The notes under the pieces are model-generated. The model was not told the origin of the DNA, searched no databases, and was given only the letters and a program-made list of their open reading frames with translations. DNA of 64,000 nt from Archivesica marissinica (Eukaryota > Mollusca > Bivalvia > Venerida > Vesicomyidae). The stretch spans positions 59,464,870-59,528,869 of the forward strand of contig CM026390.1 of NCBI GenBank assembly GCA_014843695.1. Direction: 5' to 3'. Shown here piece by piece: positions 10,022 through 23,013 of the stretch; within the stretch, counting starts at the first letter, position 1, and each line of letters opens with the position of its first letter. The translations under genes were made by a program, and so were the position numbers.

Positions 10022-10047
10022 TGACGTCATGTATTCGCCTATAAAAG
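10022..10047 (+). promoter_or_regulatory. Candidate promoter: CRE octamer plus TATA box
   Basis: A perfect TGACGTCA (10022-10029) lies 11 bases upstream of TATAAAAG (10040-10047), the spacing of a CREB/ATF-responsive core promoter. Three more TGACGTCA octamers lie at 9679-9686, 10447-10454 and 10941-10948. No supported coding sequence follows, so a non-coding transcript or chance are both open. Confidence 0.3.
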
Positions 10048-10141
10048 CACATTTCACCCACTTGTCGCCAGTGTACTCCCTTGTTCTGATGTAACGTACA
10101 CTGTTACATACTCGTATTTAGCGCATATCTCATTGCCCCTA

Positions 10142-10203
10142 ATATCGGTGAATACTAATGAGCGGTGACATCATATCGGTGAATACTAATGAGCGGTGAT
10201 ATC
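10142..10203 (+). repeat. 31-bp tandem duplication
   Basis: ATATCGGTGAATACTAATGA and the following bases occur twice head to tail with a one-base difference near the end. Confidence 0.9.
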
Positions 10204-10540
10204 AGAATAAATACATATATGGCACATGCCCATTGACAATTTCTGTCTGATTTCCGCAAGTGTCCATAACAAAAACAAGCTGAACTATCATTTCTATGTT
10301 AAATTTACATGTACCTTCATTTATTCAAAACTTTTTTTTCATTAAACAAGTTACTTTTCCTTCTTTTAGTCAATATATAGGTGAAGTTCAGTGAATTTTT
10401 TATCTATCTGCTGCATTTCACATTTGTAATGTGCCCGCTACTCATGTGACGTCATATAATTGCCTTGTATGTATGTAATACATAAACTTATGAGGTGAAA
10501 TTTACATCGTCATCGATCATTGGTATCACATAGCGTACCT

Positions 10541-10637
10541 TCTGATCAGACTCTATGTGGTTGCTATTCGGATAGTGGAGCTATATCACTAATCTGAATA
10601 GCAAACAACATAGATCCTGCCGCGGCTGATCTGGATC
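10541..10637. repeat. Imperfect inverted repeat
   Basis: TATGTGGTTGCTATTCGGAT (from 10554) pairs with the segment ending at 10612. Outer arms TGATCAG and CTGATC extend it. It may be a small MITE or structured RNA. Confidence 0.55.
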
Positions 10638-10696
10638 TGTATTGTTTGCACATTTCGTTCAATATATTCACCATTTAGTATCATTTAGCACACACC

Positions 10697-10800
10697 TTTG
10701 CTTGTATTCAGTTTCATACGGCCATCACACATTTTCTTATATGTACACATGTGTAATACAACCAGGACATATTCTGATTGGTTGAGATAATACGCACTGT
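10697..10800 (+). repeat. Interspersed repeat, uninterrupted copy
   Basis: It matches 33405-33471 plus 33684-33715: GCTTGTATTCAGT, TGTACACATGTGTAATAC and ATTCTGATTGGT. In the second copy a SINE separates the halves. Confidence 0.7.
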
Positions 10801-11439
10801 CATTTGTAAAGTAAACTTTGAATTCTGCATATTGCTATGTGAATTGGTACATAACGTCAGCGATAAGACAAACGACGATTTAAAAGACGTCTCAGTGTAA
10901 ATATAAAGCTGTTTTTCGTAGTGACGTAATGACTATTTAGTGACGTCATGACAATATGCTTCAAAATGAAAGTAGGAACGTTATGTGTGCAAGCATATTA
11001 TTAAAACGACCCAATGTATATCATCATATAATTTACGTCATCATACATTTCTACCGAGTTTAATGAGTTTAGACGTATAACTATGTACTGACCATTCAGC
11101 TCTCTAGCTGTCAACATTTTATACAGCAAAGGGATATTTTTGGCATTTTATTTATTTAATTTTCCATTTTAATTATTTTTCCTTTGGAATTTATAACCGA
11201 GGCAGCTGCCTCGGTGTTCCTCAGTGTGGCTACAGGCCTGTGTGTGTATCTATGGATGATGTATGTTAACAAAATGTCATGTGATCTCGCCATCTTTTAC
11301 CATTTCATGATATTTTATTAGTTGTTATATTATTGCTTGTAAATTTGTTTGTTTATATATGAAAATAAACCTTCGTCTAGCTATTCTTCTTCACATTAAT
11401 ATAATTGAGACTGAATAGTCAGTTTACTAACTGTAATAA
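10801..11439. other. No gene seen
   Basis: AT-rich. It holds the fourth TGACGTCA octamer (10941) and no supported open frame. Confidence 0.45.
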
Positions 11440-11717
11440 GTTCAGTACTGCATACTATATGTAGGTCTATATTTACATTCGCACTACACTATGTACATGC
11501 AATATTTACACAACATTAGATAATGACACGTGACCTAGCGTTATTAAAACCTCTCGGTATAATATTGCTGTAACTAATGCGAATAAAAGATGGGTTTGCA
11601 TAGTGTTATTGTCTAATATAATAAACTATAGATTTATACGCCCCTGTATTACCATATCGAACAAACATAACAAACACTAGTTATGATATCGATAAATTTA
11701 TACAGCTTTTCCATGTA

Positions 11718-11825
11718 GTCAGGATGGCCGAGTGGTCTAAGGCGCCAGACTCAAGGTATACTTGCCTTTATAATGAGTGTTCTGGTCCACGTATGTGGGC
11801 GTGGGTTCGAACCCCACTTCTGACA
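11718..11825 (+). tRNA. tRNA-Leu(CAA) with intron, module 1
   Basis: Acceptor arms GTCAGGA and TTCTGAC pair, with one G-T. The D arm includes GCCGAGTGGTCTAAGGC (A box), and the anticodon stems are CCAGA and TCTGG. Anticodon CAA is followed by G37 and a ~24-base intron, the canonical 37/38 position. The long variable arm (CCAC/GTGG) is class II, and the T arm is GTGGG-TTCGAAC-CCCAC. TTTTT at 11831-11835 is a Pol III terminator. It looks functional. Confidence 0.95.
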
Positions 11826-12360
11826 ATATATTTTTCTTTCCTAATAATTAATAGAAATTCTCTATAATATTTCTCATATTGAATATAACCACATAAGATC
11901 ATACATATGCAACAATGGATCACATCTAATGAGCAACACCAGTCTTATATCCCAAATTTATAGTTTGTTATATCAATATGGTATATACCTTCACTCTATA
12001 ATAATTATAAAGACTTTCATTAACGAGAGAACTTAATTGAACATTTAAGTTATATACATGTATGTATATATATATCATTATTAACAAAGTACAATAAAAG
12101 AGTTCATCAGGGTGTGTCTGTACTGGAACATCTGGGTAATATTTGGATTTGTAACAAATACAGTTGTATGATAATAGTTTCTTATGGAGGTTGGTGCACA
12201 AAGTACTGGTTAACCATTGGAGCCTGTCCAGGAAAGGTTTTGCTAGGTAAACTGCCCGACGCTCAAATGGGCGACTAGTATATAAATAAATAAACATAAA
12301 TAAACAAATGATAATGATTCAAGCCTTCATTTTGAACAGGGATATGATATTAAGGAGGGC
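11826..12360 (+). repeat. Spacer of module 1 with SINE-D-like segment
   Basis: 12178-12280 matches the SINE D body (TTTCTTATGGAGGTTGG, AGTACTGGTTAACC, CAGGAAAGGTTTTGCTAGG). The remainder ends in AT-rich TATAAATAAATAAACATA and then AAGGAGGGCCTGG before the array. A 109- to 122-codon minus-strand frame across it is not supported as a gene. Confidence 0.8.
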
Positions 12361-14052
12361 CTGGTATCCTCATTCAGTATCCCAACAGACTGGGATCCTC
12401 ATTCAGTATCCCAACAGACTGGGATCCTCATTCAGTATCCCAACAGACTGGGGTCCTCATTCAGTATCCCTACGGACTGGGGTCCTAATTCAGTATCCCA
12501 ACAGACTGAGATCCTCATTCAGTATCCCTACGGACTGGGATCCTCATTCAGTATCCCAACAGACTGGGTCCTCATTCAGTATCCCTACAGACTGGGGTCC
12601 TCATTCAGTATCCCTACATACTGGGGTGCTCATTCAGTATCCAAACAGACTGGTATCCTCATTCAGTATCCCTACAGACTGGGATCCTCATTCAGTATCC
12701 CTACGGACTGGGGTCCTCATTCAGTATCCCTACGGACTGGGGTCCTCATTCAGTATCCCAACAGACTGGGGTCCTCATTCAGTACCCCTACAGATTGGGG
12801 TCCTAATTCAGTAACCCAACGGACCGGGATCCTCATTCAGTATCCCAACAGACTGTAATCGTCATTCAGTATCCCAACAGACTGGGATCCTCATTCAGTA
12901 TCCCTACAGACTAGGGTCCTAATTCAGTATCCCAACGGACTGGGATCCTCATTCAGTAACCCAACGGACCGGGATCCTCATTCAGTATCCCAACAGACTG
13001 TAATCGTCATTCAGTATCCCAACAGACTGGGGTCCTCATTCAGTACCCCTACAGATTGGGGTCCTAATTCAGTAACCCAACGGACCGGGATCCTCATTCA
13101 GTATCCCAACAGACTGTAATCGTCATTCAGTATCCCAACAGACTGGGATCCTCATTCAGTATCCCTACAGACTAGGGTCCTAATTCAGTATCCCAACGGA
13201 CTGGGATCCTCATTCAGTAACCCAACGGACCGGGATCCTCATTCAGTATCCCAACAGACTGTAATCGTCATTCAGTATCCCAACAGACTGGGGTCCTCAT
13301 TCAGTATCCCAACAGACTGTAATCGTCATTCAGTATCCCAATAGACTGGGTCCTCATTCAAGATCACAACGGACTGGGGTCCTCATTCAGTATCCCTACG
13401 GACTGGGGTCCTCATTCAGTATCACTACAGACTGGGGTCCTCATTCAGTATCCCTACGGACTGGGGTGCTCATTCAGAATCACTACAGACTGGGGTCCTC
13501 ATTCAGTATCCCTACAGACTGGGGTCCTCATTCAGTATCCCTACGGACTGGGATCCTCATTCAGTATCCCAACAGACTGGGGACCTCATTCAGTATCCCT
13601 ACAGACTGGGGTCCTCATCCAGTATCCCTACAGACTGGGGTCCTCGTTCAGTATCCCTACGGACTGGGATCCTCATTCAGTATCCCAACAGACTGGGGTC
13701 CTCATTCAGTATCCCAACAGACTGGGGTCCTCATTCAGTATCCCTACGGACTGGGATCCTCATTCAGTATCCCTACGGACTGGGGTCCTCATTCAGTATC
13801 CCAACTGACTGGGGTCCTCATTCAGTATCCCTACGGACTGGGATCCTCATTCAGTATCCCAACAGACTGGGGTCCTCATTCAGTATCCCAACAGACTGGG
13901 GTCCTCATTCAGTATCCCTACGGACTGGGATCCTCATTCAGTATCCCTACGGACTGGGGTCCTCATTCAGTATCCCTACGGACTGGGATCCTCATTCAGT
14001 ATCCTAACAGACTGCGTCCTCTTTCAGTATCCCTACGGACTGGAATCCTCAT
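12361..14052 (+). repeat. 29-bp minisatellite, array 1 (~58 copies)
   Basis: The consensus contains TCCTCATTCAGTATCCC. Variable positions are GGGATCC or GGGGTCC, CCCTAC or CCCAAC, and AGACT, GGACT or ATACT. A sub-pattern with CTGTAATCGTCATTCAG recurs several times between 12840 and 13330. No stop occurs in most units and 29 is not divisible by three, so frames rotate and give long artefactual ORFs. Confidence 0.95.
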
Positions 14053-14841
14053 ACTGTGTGTAGGTCTATATTTACATTCGCGCTACACTATGTACAGCAG
14101 GGCTCTAGTCCAGGCAATATTTACACAACATTAGAGAATGACACGTGACCTAGCGTTATTAAAATCTCTCAGTATAATATTACTGCAACGAATGTGAATA
14201 AAAGATGGGTTTATTTAGTAGTAATGTCTAAGGTATCCTTACCTTCATAATGAGTGTTCTGGTCCACGTATGTGGGCGTGGGTTCGAACCCCACTTCTGA
14301 CAAACCTTTTTCCCCCTAATAATTTAGATTTCTCTATAATATATCTCATATTGAATATAACCGCATAAGATCGTACATATTCAACAATGGATCACATCAT
14401 TCTAATGTGTAACACCAGTCGTATGTCCCAAATGTATAGTATGTAATATATATATGGTATATACCTTCACTCTACAATAATTATAAAGTCTTTGGTTAAC
14501 GAAAGAACTTATTAATTTTGAACATTTAAGTTATATACATGTATGTATATATATATCATTATTAACAAAGTACAATAAAAGAGTTCAAAAGGGTGTGTCT
14601 GTACTGGAACATCTGGGTAATATTTGGATTTGTAACAAATACAGTTGTATGATAATGGTTTCTTACGGAGGTTGGTGCACCAAGTACTGGTCAACCGTTG
14701 GAGCCTGTCCAGGAAAGGTTTTGCTAGGTAAACTGCCCGACGCTCAAATGGGCGACTTGTATATAAATAAATAAACATAAATAAACAAATGATAATGATT
14801 CAAGCCTTCATTTTGAACAGGGATATGATATTAAGGAGGGC
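14053..14841 (+). repeat. Module 2 (leader, deleted tRNA, spacer)
   Basis: The leader GTGTAGGTCTATATTTACAT starts right after the array. A deletion joins leader sequence TAATGTCTA directly to the tRNA intron. The SINE-D-like spacer follows. Confidence 0.85.
14229..14303 (+). pseudogene. tRNA-Leu(CAA) remnant, 3' half only
   Basis: The 5' exon, including acceptor strand, D arm, A box and anticodon, is deleted. The intron, 3' anticodon strand, variable arm, T arm and TTCTGACA end remain. It cannot make a tRNA. Confidence 0.93.
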
Positions 14842-15928
14842 CTGGTATCCTCATTCAGTATCCCAACAGACTGGGGTCCTCATTCAGTATCCCTACAGAC
14901 TGGGGTCCTCATTCAGTATCCCAACGGACTGGGATCCTCATTTAGTAACCCAACGGACCGGGATTCTCATTCAGTATCCCAACAGACTGTAATCGTCATT
15001 CAGTATCCCAACAGACTGGGGTCCTCATTCAGTATCCCTACAGACTGGGGTCCTCATTCAGTAACCCAACGGACTGGGATCCTCATTCAGTAACCCAACG
15101 GACTGGGGTCCTCATTCAGTATCCCTACAGACTGGGGTCCTCATTCAGTATCCCAACGGACTGGGATCCTCATTCAGTAACCCAACGGACCGGGATTCTC
15201 ATTCAGTATCCCAACAGACTGTAATCGTCATTCAGTATCCCAGCAGACTGGGATCCTCATTCAGTATCCCTACATACTGGGGTCCTCATTCAGTATCCCA
15301 ATATACTGGGATCCTCATTCAGTATCCCAACAGACTGGGATCCTCATTCAGTATCCCTAGAGACTGGGATCCTCATTCAGTAGTCCTACAGACTGGGATC
15401 CTCATTCAGTATCTCAACGGACTGGGATTTTCATTCAGTATCCCAACGGACTGGGATCCTCATTCAGTATCCCTACAGAATGGGGTCCTCATTCAGTATC
15501 CCAACGGACTGGGTCCTCATTCAAGATCACAATGGACTGGGGTCCTCATTCAGTATCCCTACGGACTGGGGCTCTCATTCAGTATCACTACAGACTGGGG
15601 TCCTCATTCAGTATCCCTACGGACTGGGGTCCTTATTCAGAATCACTACAGACTGGGGTCCTCATTCAGTATCCCTACAGAATGGGTCCTCATTCAGTAT
15701 CCCAACAGACTGGGATCCTCATTCAGTATCCCTACAGACTGGGATCCTCATTCAGTATCCCTACAGACTGGGATCCTCATTCAGTATCCCAACAGACTGG
15801 GGACCTCATTCATTATCCCTACGGACTGGGGTCCTAATTCAGTATCCCAACAGACTGGGGTCCTCATTCAGTATCCCAACAGACTGGGGTCCTCTTTCAG
15901 TATCCCTACGGACTGGGATCTTCATACT
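14842..15928 (+). repeat. 29-bp minisatellite, array 2 (~37 copies)
   Basis: Same monomer and variants as array 1, ending in CTGGGATCTTCATACTGTG where the leader resumes. Confidence 0.95.
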
Positions 15929-16827
15929 GTGTGTAGGTCTATATTTACATTCGCGCTACACTATGTACAGCAGGGCTCTAGTTCAGGCAATATTTACACA
16001 ACATTAGAGAATGACACGTGACCTAGCGTTATTAAAAGCTCTAGGTATAATATTACTGCAACGAATGTGAATAAAAGATGGGTTTATTTAGTATTAATGT
16101 CTAATATAATAAACTATAGGTTATTACTATGTTCCTGTATGACAATAGAACAAGCATAACAAACACTAGTTATGATATCGATAAAGTTATATAGCGTATT
16201 CATGTAGTCAGGATGGCCGGCGCCAGACTCAAGGTATACTTACCTTCATAATGAGTGTTCTGGTCCACGTATGTGGGCGTGGGTTCGAACCCCACTTCTG
16301 ACAATCGTTTTTCCCCCTAATAATTTAGATTGCTCTATAATTTTTCTTATATTGAATATAACCGCATAAGATCGTACATATGCAACAATGGATCACATCA
16401 TTCTAATATGTAACACCAGTCGTATGTCCCAAATTTATAGTATGTAATATATATATGGTATATACCTTCACTCTATAATAATTATAAAGACTTTCGTTAA
16501 CGAGAGAACTTATTTGAACATTTAAGGTATATATATATATATCATTATTAACAAAGTACAATAAAAGAGTTCAAAAGGGTGGGTCTGTACTGGACACCCT
16601 GGGTAATATTTGGATTTGTAACGAATACAGTTGTATGATAATGGTTTCTTACGGAGGTTGGTGCACCAAGTACTGGTTAACCGCTGGAGCCTGCCCAGGA
16701 AAGGTGTTGCTAGGTAAACTGCCCGACGCTCAATTGGGCGACTAGTATATAAATAAATAAACATAAATAAACAAATGATAATGATTCAAGCCTTCATTTT
16801 GAATAGGGATATGATATTAAGGAGGGC
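15929..16827 (+). repeat. Module 3 (leader, damaged tRNA, spacer)
   Basis: Complete leader with GTGTAGGTCTATATTTACAT, then the tRNA with a D-arm deletion, then the SINE-D-like spacer up to GGAGGGCCTGG. Confidence 0.88.
16207..16303 (+). pseudogene. tRNA-Leu(CAA) with D-arm deletion
   Basis: An 11-base deletion turns GGCCGAGTGGTCTAAGGCG into GGCCGGCG. It removes most of the A box and D loop, while all other parts remain. Transcription and folding should fail. Confidence 0.93.
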
Positions 16828-19800
16828 CTGGTACCCTCATTCAGTATCCCAACAGATTGGGGTCCTCATTCAATACCCCTACATACTGGGGTGCTCATTC
16901 AGTACCCCTACAGATTGGGGTCCTAATTCAGTATTCCTACAGATTGGGGTCCTCATTAAGTATCCCAACAGACTGGGGTCCTCATTCAGTATCCCTACAG
17001 ACTGGTATCCTCATTCAGTATCCCAATAGACTGGGGTCCTCATTCAGTATTCCTACAGATTGGGGTCCTCATTAAGTATCCCAACAGACTGGGGTCCTCA
17101 TTCAGTATTCCTACAGATTGGGGTCCTCATTAAGTATCCCAACAGACTGGGGTCCTCATTCAGTATCCCTACAGACTGGGATCCTCATTCAGTATCCCAA
17201 CAGACTGGGGTCCTCATTCAGTATCCCTACATACTGGGGTGCTCATTCAGTTTCCCAACGGACTGGGATCCTCATTCAGTATCCCAACGGACCGGGATCC
17301 TTATTCAGTATCCCTACAGACTGGGGTCCTCATTCAGTATCCCTGCGGACTGGGGTCCTAATTCAGTATCCCAACAGACTGGGATCCTCATTAAGTATCA
17401 CTACGGAATGGGATCCTCATTCAGATGTCCCACAGACTGGGGTCCTCATTCTGTATCCCTACAGACTGGGGTCCTCATTCAGTATCCCAACAGACTGGGA
17501 TCCTCATTCACTATCCCTACGGACTGGGGTCGTCATTCAGTATCCCAACATACTGGGATCCTCATTCAGTATCCCAACGGACTGGGATCCTCATTCAGTA
17601 TCCCTACAGACTGGGGTCCTTATTCAGTATCCCAACAGACTGGTGTCGTTATTCAGTATCCCTACAGACTGGGACCTTCATTCAGTATCCCTACAGACTG
17701 GGGTCCTCATTCAGTATCCCTACGGACTGGGGTCCTCATTCAGTATCACTACAGACTGGGGTCCTCATTCAGTATCCCTACAGACTGGGGTCCTCATTCA
17801 GTATCCCTACAGACTGGGATCCTCATTCAGTATCCCTACAGACTGGGGTCCTCATTCAGTATCCCTACAGACTGGGGTCCTCATTCAGTATCCCTACAGA
17901 CTGGGGTCCTCATTCAGTATCCCTACAGACTGGGGTCCTCATTCAGTATCCCTACAGACTGGGGTCCTCATTCAGTATCCCTACAGACTGGGGTCCTCAT
18001 TCAGTATCCCAACAGACTGGGGTCCTCATTCAGTATCCCAACATACTGATATCCTCATTCAGTATCCCAACAGACTGGGTTCTCATTCAAGATCCCAACG
18101 GACTGGGTTCCTCATTCAGTATCCCTACGGACTGGGGTCCTCATTAAGTATTACTACAGACTGGGTTCCTCATTCAGTATCCCAACAGACTGGGATCCTT
18201 ATTCAGTATCCCAACAGACTGGGGTCCTCATTCAGTATCCCAACAGACTGGGATCCTCATTCAGTATCCCAACAGACTGGGATCCTCATTCAGTATCCCT
18301 ACATACGGGGGTCCTCATTCAGTATCCCTACATACGGGGGTCCTCATTCAGTATTCCAACAGACAGGGATCCTCATTCAGTATCCCTACGGACTGGGATC
18401 CTCATTCAGTATCCCAACAGACAGGGATCCTCATTCAGTATCCCTACGGACTGGGGTCCTCATTCAGTATCCCTACAGACAGGGGTCCTCATTCAGTATC
18501 CCTACATACTGGGGTGCTCATAGAGTTTCCCAACGGACTGGGATCCTCATTCAGTATCCCAACGGACCGGGATCCTTATTCAGTATCCCAACAGACTGGA
18601 ATCGTCATTCAGTATCCCAACAGACTGGGATCCTCATTCAGTATCCCTACGGACTGGGGTCCTAATTCAGTATCCCAACGGACTGGGATCCTCATTAATT
18701 ATCACTACGGAATGGGATCCTCATTCAGTAGTCCCACAGACTGGGGTCCTCATTCAGTATCCCAACAGTCTGGGATCCTCGTTCAGTATACCTACTGACT
18801 GGGGTCGTCATTCAGTATCCCAACATACTGGGATCCTCATTCAGTATCCCAACGGACTGGGATCCTCATTAAGTATCACTACGGAATGGGATCCTCATAC
18901 AGTAGTCCCACAGACTGGGGTCCTCATTCTGTATCCCTACAGACTGGGGTCCTCATTCAGTATCCCAACAGACTGGGATCCTCATTCAGTATCCCTACGG
19001 AATAGGGTCGTCATTCAGTATCCCAACATACAGGGATCCTCATTCAGTATCTCAACGGACTGGGATCCTCATTCAGTATCCCAACAGACTGGGGTCCTCA
19101 TTCAGTATCCCTACAGACTGGGATCCTCATTCAGTATCCCAACAGACAGGGGTCCTCATTCAGTATCCCTACAGACTGGGGTCCTCATTCAGTATCCCTA
19201 CAGACTGGGGTCCTCATTCAGTATCCCTACATACTGGGGTGCTCATTCAGTTTCCCAACGGACTGGGATCCTCATTCAGTATCCCAACGGACCGGGATCC
19301 TTATTCAGTATCCCAACAGACTGGAATCGTCATTCAATATCCCAACAGACTGGGATCCTCATTCAGTATCCCTACGGACTGGGGTCCTAATTCAGTATCC
19401 CAACATACTGGGATCCTCATTAAGTATCACTACGGACTGGGGTCCTCATTCAGTATCCCTACAGACTGGGGTCCTCATTCAGTATCACTACAGACTGGGG
19501 TCCTCATTCAGTATCCCTACAGGCTGGGGTCCTCATTCAGTATCCCAACACACTGGGGTGCTCATTCAGTATCCCTACATACTGGGGTCCTCATTCAGTA
19601 TCCCAACAGACTGGGGTCCTCATTCAGTATCACTACATACTGGGGTGCTCATTCAGTTTCCCTACATACTGGTGTGCTCATAGAGTTTCCCAACGGACTG
19701 GGATCCTCATTCAGTATCCCAACAGACTGGGGTCCTCATTCAGTATCCCTACATACTGGGGTGCTCATTCAGTTTCACTACAAACTGGGGTGCTCATAGA

Positions 19801-21198
19801 GTTTCCCAACGCACTGGGATCCTCATTCTGTATCCCAACGGACCGGGATCCTTATTCAGTATCCCAACAGACTGGGATCCTCATTCAGTATCCCTACGGA
19901 CTGGGGTCGTCATTCAGTATCCAAACATTCTGGGATCCTCATTCAGTATCCCAACGGACTGGGATCCTCATTCAGTATCCCTACAGACTGGTGTCCTTAT
20001 TCAGTATCCCAACAGACTGGGGTCCTCATTCAGTATCCCTACAGACTGGGGTCCTCATTCAGTATCCCAACAGACTGGGGTCCTCATTCTGTATCCCTAC
20101 AGACTGGGGTCCTCATTCAGTATCCCAACAGACTGGGTCCTCATTCAAGATCCCAACGGACTGGGGTCCTCATTCAGTATCCCTACGGACTGGGGTCCTC
20201 ATTCAGAATCCCTACTGACTGGGGTCCTCATTCAGTATCCCTATGGACTGGGGTCCTCATTCAGTATCCCTACAGACTGGGGTCCTCATTCAGTATCCCT
20301 ATTGACTGGGATCCTCATTCAGTATCCCTATGGACTGGGGTCCTCATTCAGTATCCCTATGGACTGGGGTCCTCATTCAGTATCCCTACGGACTGGGGTC
20401 CTCATTCAGTATCCCTACAGACTGGGGTCCTCATTCTGTATCCCTACGGACTGGGGTCCTCATTCAGTATCCCTACGGACTGGGGTCCTCATTCAGTATC
20501 CCTACAGACTGGGGTCCTCATTCAGTATCCCTACAGACTGGGGTCCTCATTCAGTATCCCAACATACTGTGGTCCTCATTCAGTATCCCAACAGACTGGC
20601 ATCCTCATTCAGTATCGCAACAGACTGGGGTCCTCATTCAGTATCCCAACATACTGGGATCCTCATTCGGTATCCCTACGGACTGGGGTCCTAATTCAGT
20701 ATCCCAACAGACTGGGATGCTCATTAAGTATCACTACGGAATGGGATCCTCATTCAGTGTCCCACAGACTGGGGTCCTCATTCAGTATCCCAACAGACTG
20801 GGGTCCTCATTCAGTATCCCAACAGACTGGGATCCTCATTCAGTATCCCTACGGACTGGGGTCGTCATTCAGTATCACAACAGACTGGGATCCTCATTCA
20901 GTATCCCAACGGACTGGGATCCTCATTCAGTATCCCTACAGACTGGTGTCCTTATTCAGTATCCAAACAGACTGGGGTCCTCATTCAGTATCCCTACAGA
21001 CTGGGGTCCTCATTCAGTATCCCAACAGACTGGGGTCCTCATTCAGTATCCCTACAGACTGGGGTCCTCATTCAGTATCCCAACAGACTGGGTCCTCATT
21101 CAAGATCCCAATGGACTGGGTTCCTCATTCAGTATCCCAACGGACCGGGATCCGCATTCAGTATCCCTACGGACTGGGATCCTCATTCAGTATCCCTA
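16828..21198 (+). repeat. 29-bp minisatellite, array 3 (~150 copies)
   Basis: The largest plus-strand array. A recurrent motif with TACTGGGGTGCTCATTCAG then TTTCCCAACGGACTGGG appears near 17235, 18510, 19235, 19665 and 19775, marking internal segmental duplications. A run of near-identical CCCTACAGACTGGGG units lies at about 17690-18010. Confidence 0.95.
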
Positions 21199-22004
21199 GC
21201 GTTATTAAGAGCTCTAGGTATAATATTACTGCAACGAATGTGAATAAAAGATGGGTTTATTTAGTATTAATGTCTAATATAATAAACTATAGGTTATTAC
21301 TATGTTCCTGTATGACAATAGAACAAGCATAACAAACACTAGTTATGATATTGATAAAGTTATACAGTGGATTCATGTAGTCAGGATGGCCGAGTGGTCT
21401 AAGGCGCCAGACTCAAGGTATACTTGCCTTAATAATGAGTGTTCTGGTCCACGTATGTCGGCGTGGGTTCGAACCCCACTTCTGACAAACCTTTTACCCC
21501 CTAATAATTTAGATTTCTCTATAATATTTCTCATATTGAATAAGATGGTATATATTCAACAATGGATCACACCTAATGAGTAACATCAGTCGTATGTCCC
21601 AAATGTATAGTATGTAATATATATATGGTATATACCTTCATTCTATAATAATTATAAAGACTTTCGTTAACGAAAGAACTTATTTGAACAATTAAGTTAT
21701 ATACATGTATGTATATATATATTATTAACAAAGTACAATAAAAGAGTTCAAAAGGGTGGGTCTGTACTGGAAACCCTGGGTAATATTTGGATTTGTAACG
21801 AATACAGTTGTATGATAATGGTTTCTTACGGAAGTTGGTGCACCAAGTACTGGTTAACCGCTGGAGCCTGCCCAGGAGAGGTGTTGCTAGGTAAACTGCC
21901 CGACGCTCAAATGGGCGACTTGTATATAAATAAATAAACATAAATAAACAAATGATAATGATTCAAGCCTTCATTTTGAACAGGGATATGATATTAAGGA
22001 GGGC
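21199..22004 (+). repeat. Module 4 (leader, tRNA, spacer)
   Basis: Begins AGCGTTATTAAGAGCTC. The longer leader start seen in modules 1-3 is missing, so array and leader fused at CCCTAGCGTTATT. That same junction is copied in modules 5-7. Confidence 0.9.
21380..21487 (+). tRNA. tRNA-Leu(CAA) with intron, module 4 (variable-arm change)
   Basis: Same structure as the module 1 gene, but the variable arm reads GTATGTCGG instead of GTATGTGGG, breaking a pair of its stem. The intron also differs (CTTAATAATG). Acceptor, anticodon and T stems are intact, and a TTTT terminator lies downstream. Confidence 0.88.
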
Positions 22005-23013
22005 CTGGTATCCTCATTCAGTATCCCAACAGATTGGGGTCCTCATTCAGTACCCCTACATACTGGGGTGCTCATTCAGTACCCCTACAGATTGGGGTCC
22101 TAATTCAGTATCCCAACAGACTGGGATCCTCATTCAGTATCCCTACAGATTGGGGTCCTAATTCAGTATCCCAACAGACTGGGGTCCTCATTCAGTACCC
22201 CTACAGATTGGGGTCCTAATTCAGTATCCCAACAGACTGGGATCCTCATTCAGTATCCCTACGGACTGGGATCCTCATTCAGTATCCCTACAGACTGGGA
22301 TCCTCATGCAGTAGTCCTACAGACTGAGGTCCTCATTCAGTATCCCTACAGACTGGGATCCTCATTCAGTATCCCAACAGACTGGGATCCTCATTCAGTA
22401 TCCCTACGGACTGAGGTCCTAATTCAGTATCCCTACAGACTGGGGTCCTCATTCAGTATCCCAACAGACTGGGATCCTCATTCAGTATCCCTACGGACTG
22501 GGGTCGTCATTCAGTATCACAACAGACTGGGATCCTCATTCAGTATCCCAACGGACTGGGATCCTCATTCAGTATCCCTACAGACTGGTGTCCTTATTCA
22601 GTATCCAAACAGACTGGGGTCCTCATTCAGTATCCCTACAGACTGGGGTCCTCATTCAGTATCCCTACGGACTGGGGTCGTCATTCAGTATCACAACAGA
22701 CTGGGATCCTCATTCAGTATCCCAACGGACTGGGATCCTCATTCAGTATCCCTACAGACTGGTGTCCTTATTCAGTATCCAAACAGACTGGGGTCCTCAT
22801 TCAGTATCCCTACAGACTGGGGTCCTCATTCAGTATCCCAACAGACTGGGGTCCTCATTCAGTATCCCTACAGACTGGGGTCCTCATTCAGTATCCCAAC
22901 AGACTGGGTCCTCATTCAAGATCCCAATGGACTGGGTTCCTCATTCAGTATCCCAACGGACCGGGATCCTCATTCAGTATCCCTACGGACTGGGATCCTC
23001 ATTCAGTATCCCT
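22005..23013 (+). repeat. 29-bp minisatellite, array 4 (~35 copies)
   Basis: Same monomer. It starts with CCTACATACTGGGGTGCTC-type units and ends TATCCCTAGCGTT. Confidence 0.95.

Noticed and set aside
12308..21332. Long open frames translating to LIQYPYRLGSSFSIPTDW-type repeats
   Set aside because: A stop-free 29-base unit read in rotating frames gives an 87-base protein period automatically. Overlapping frames are equally open, and there is no signal, promoter or conserved start.
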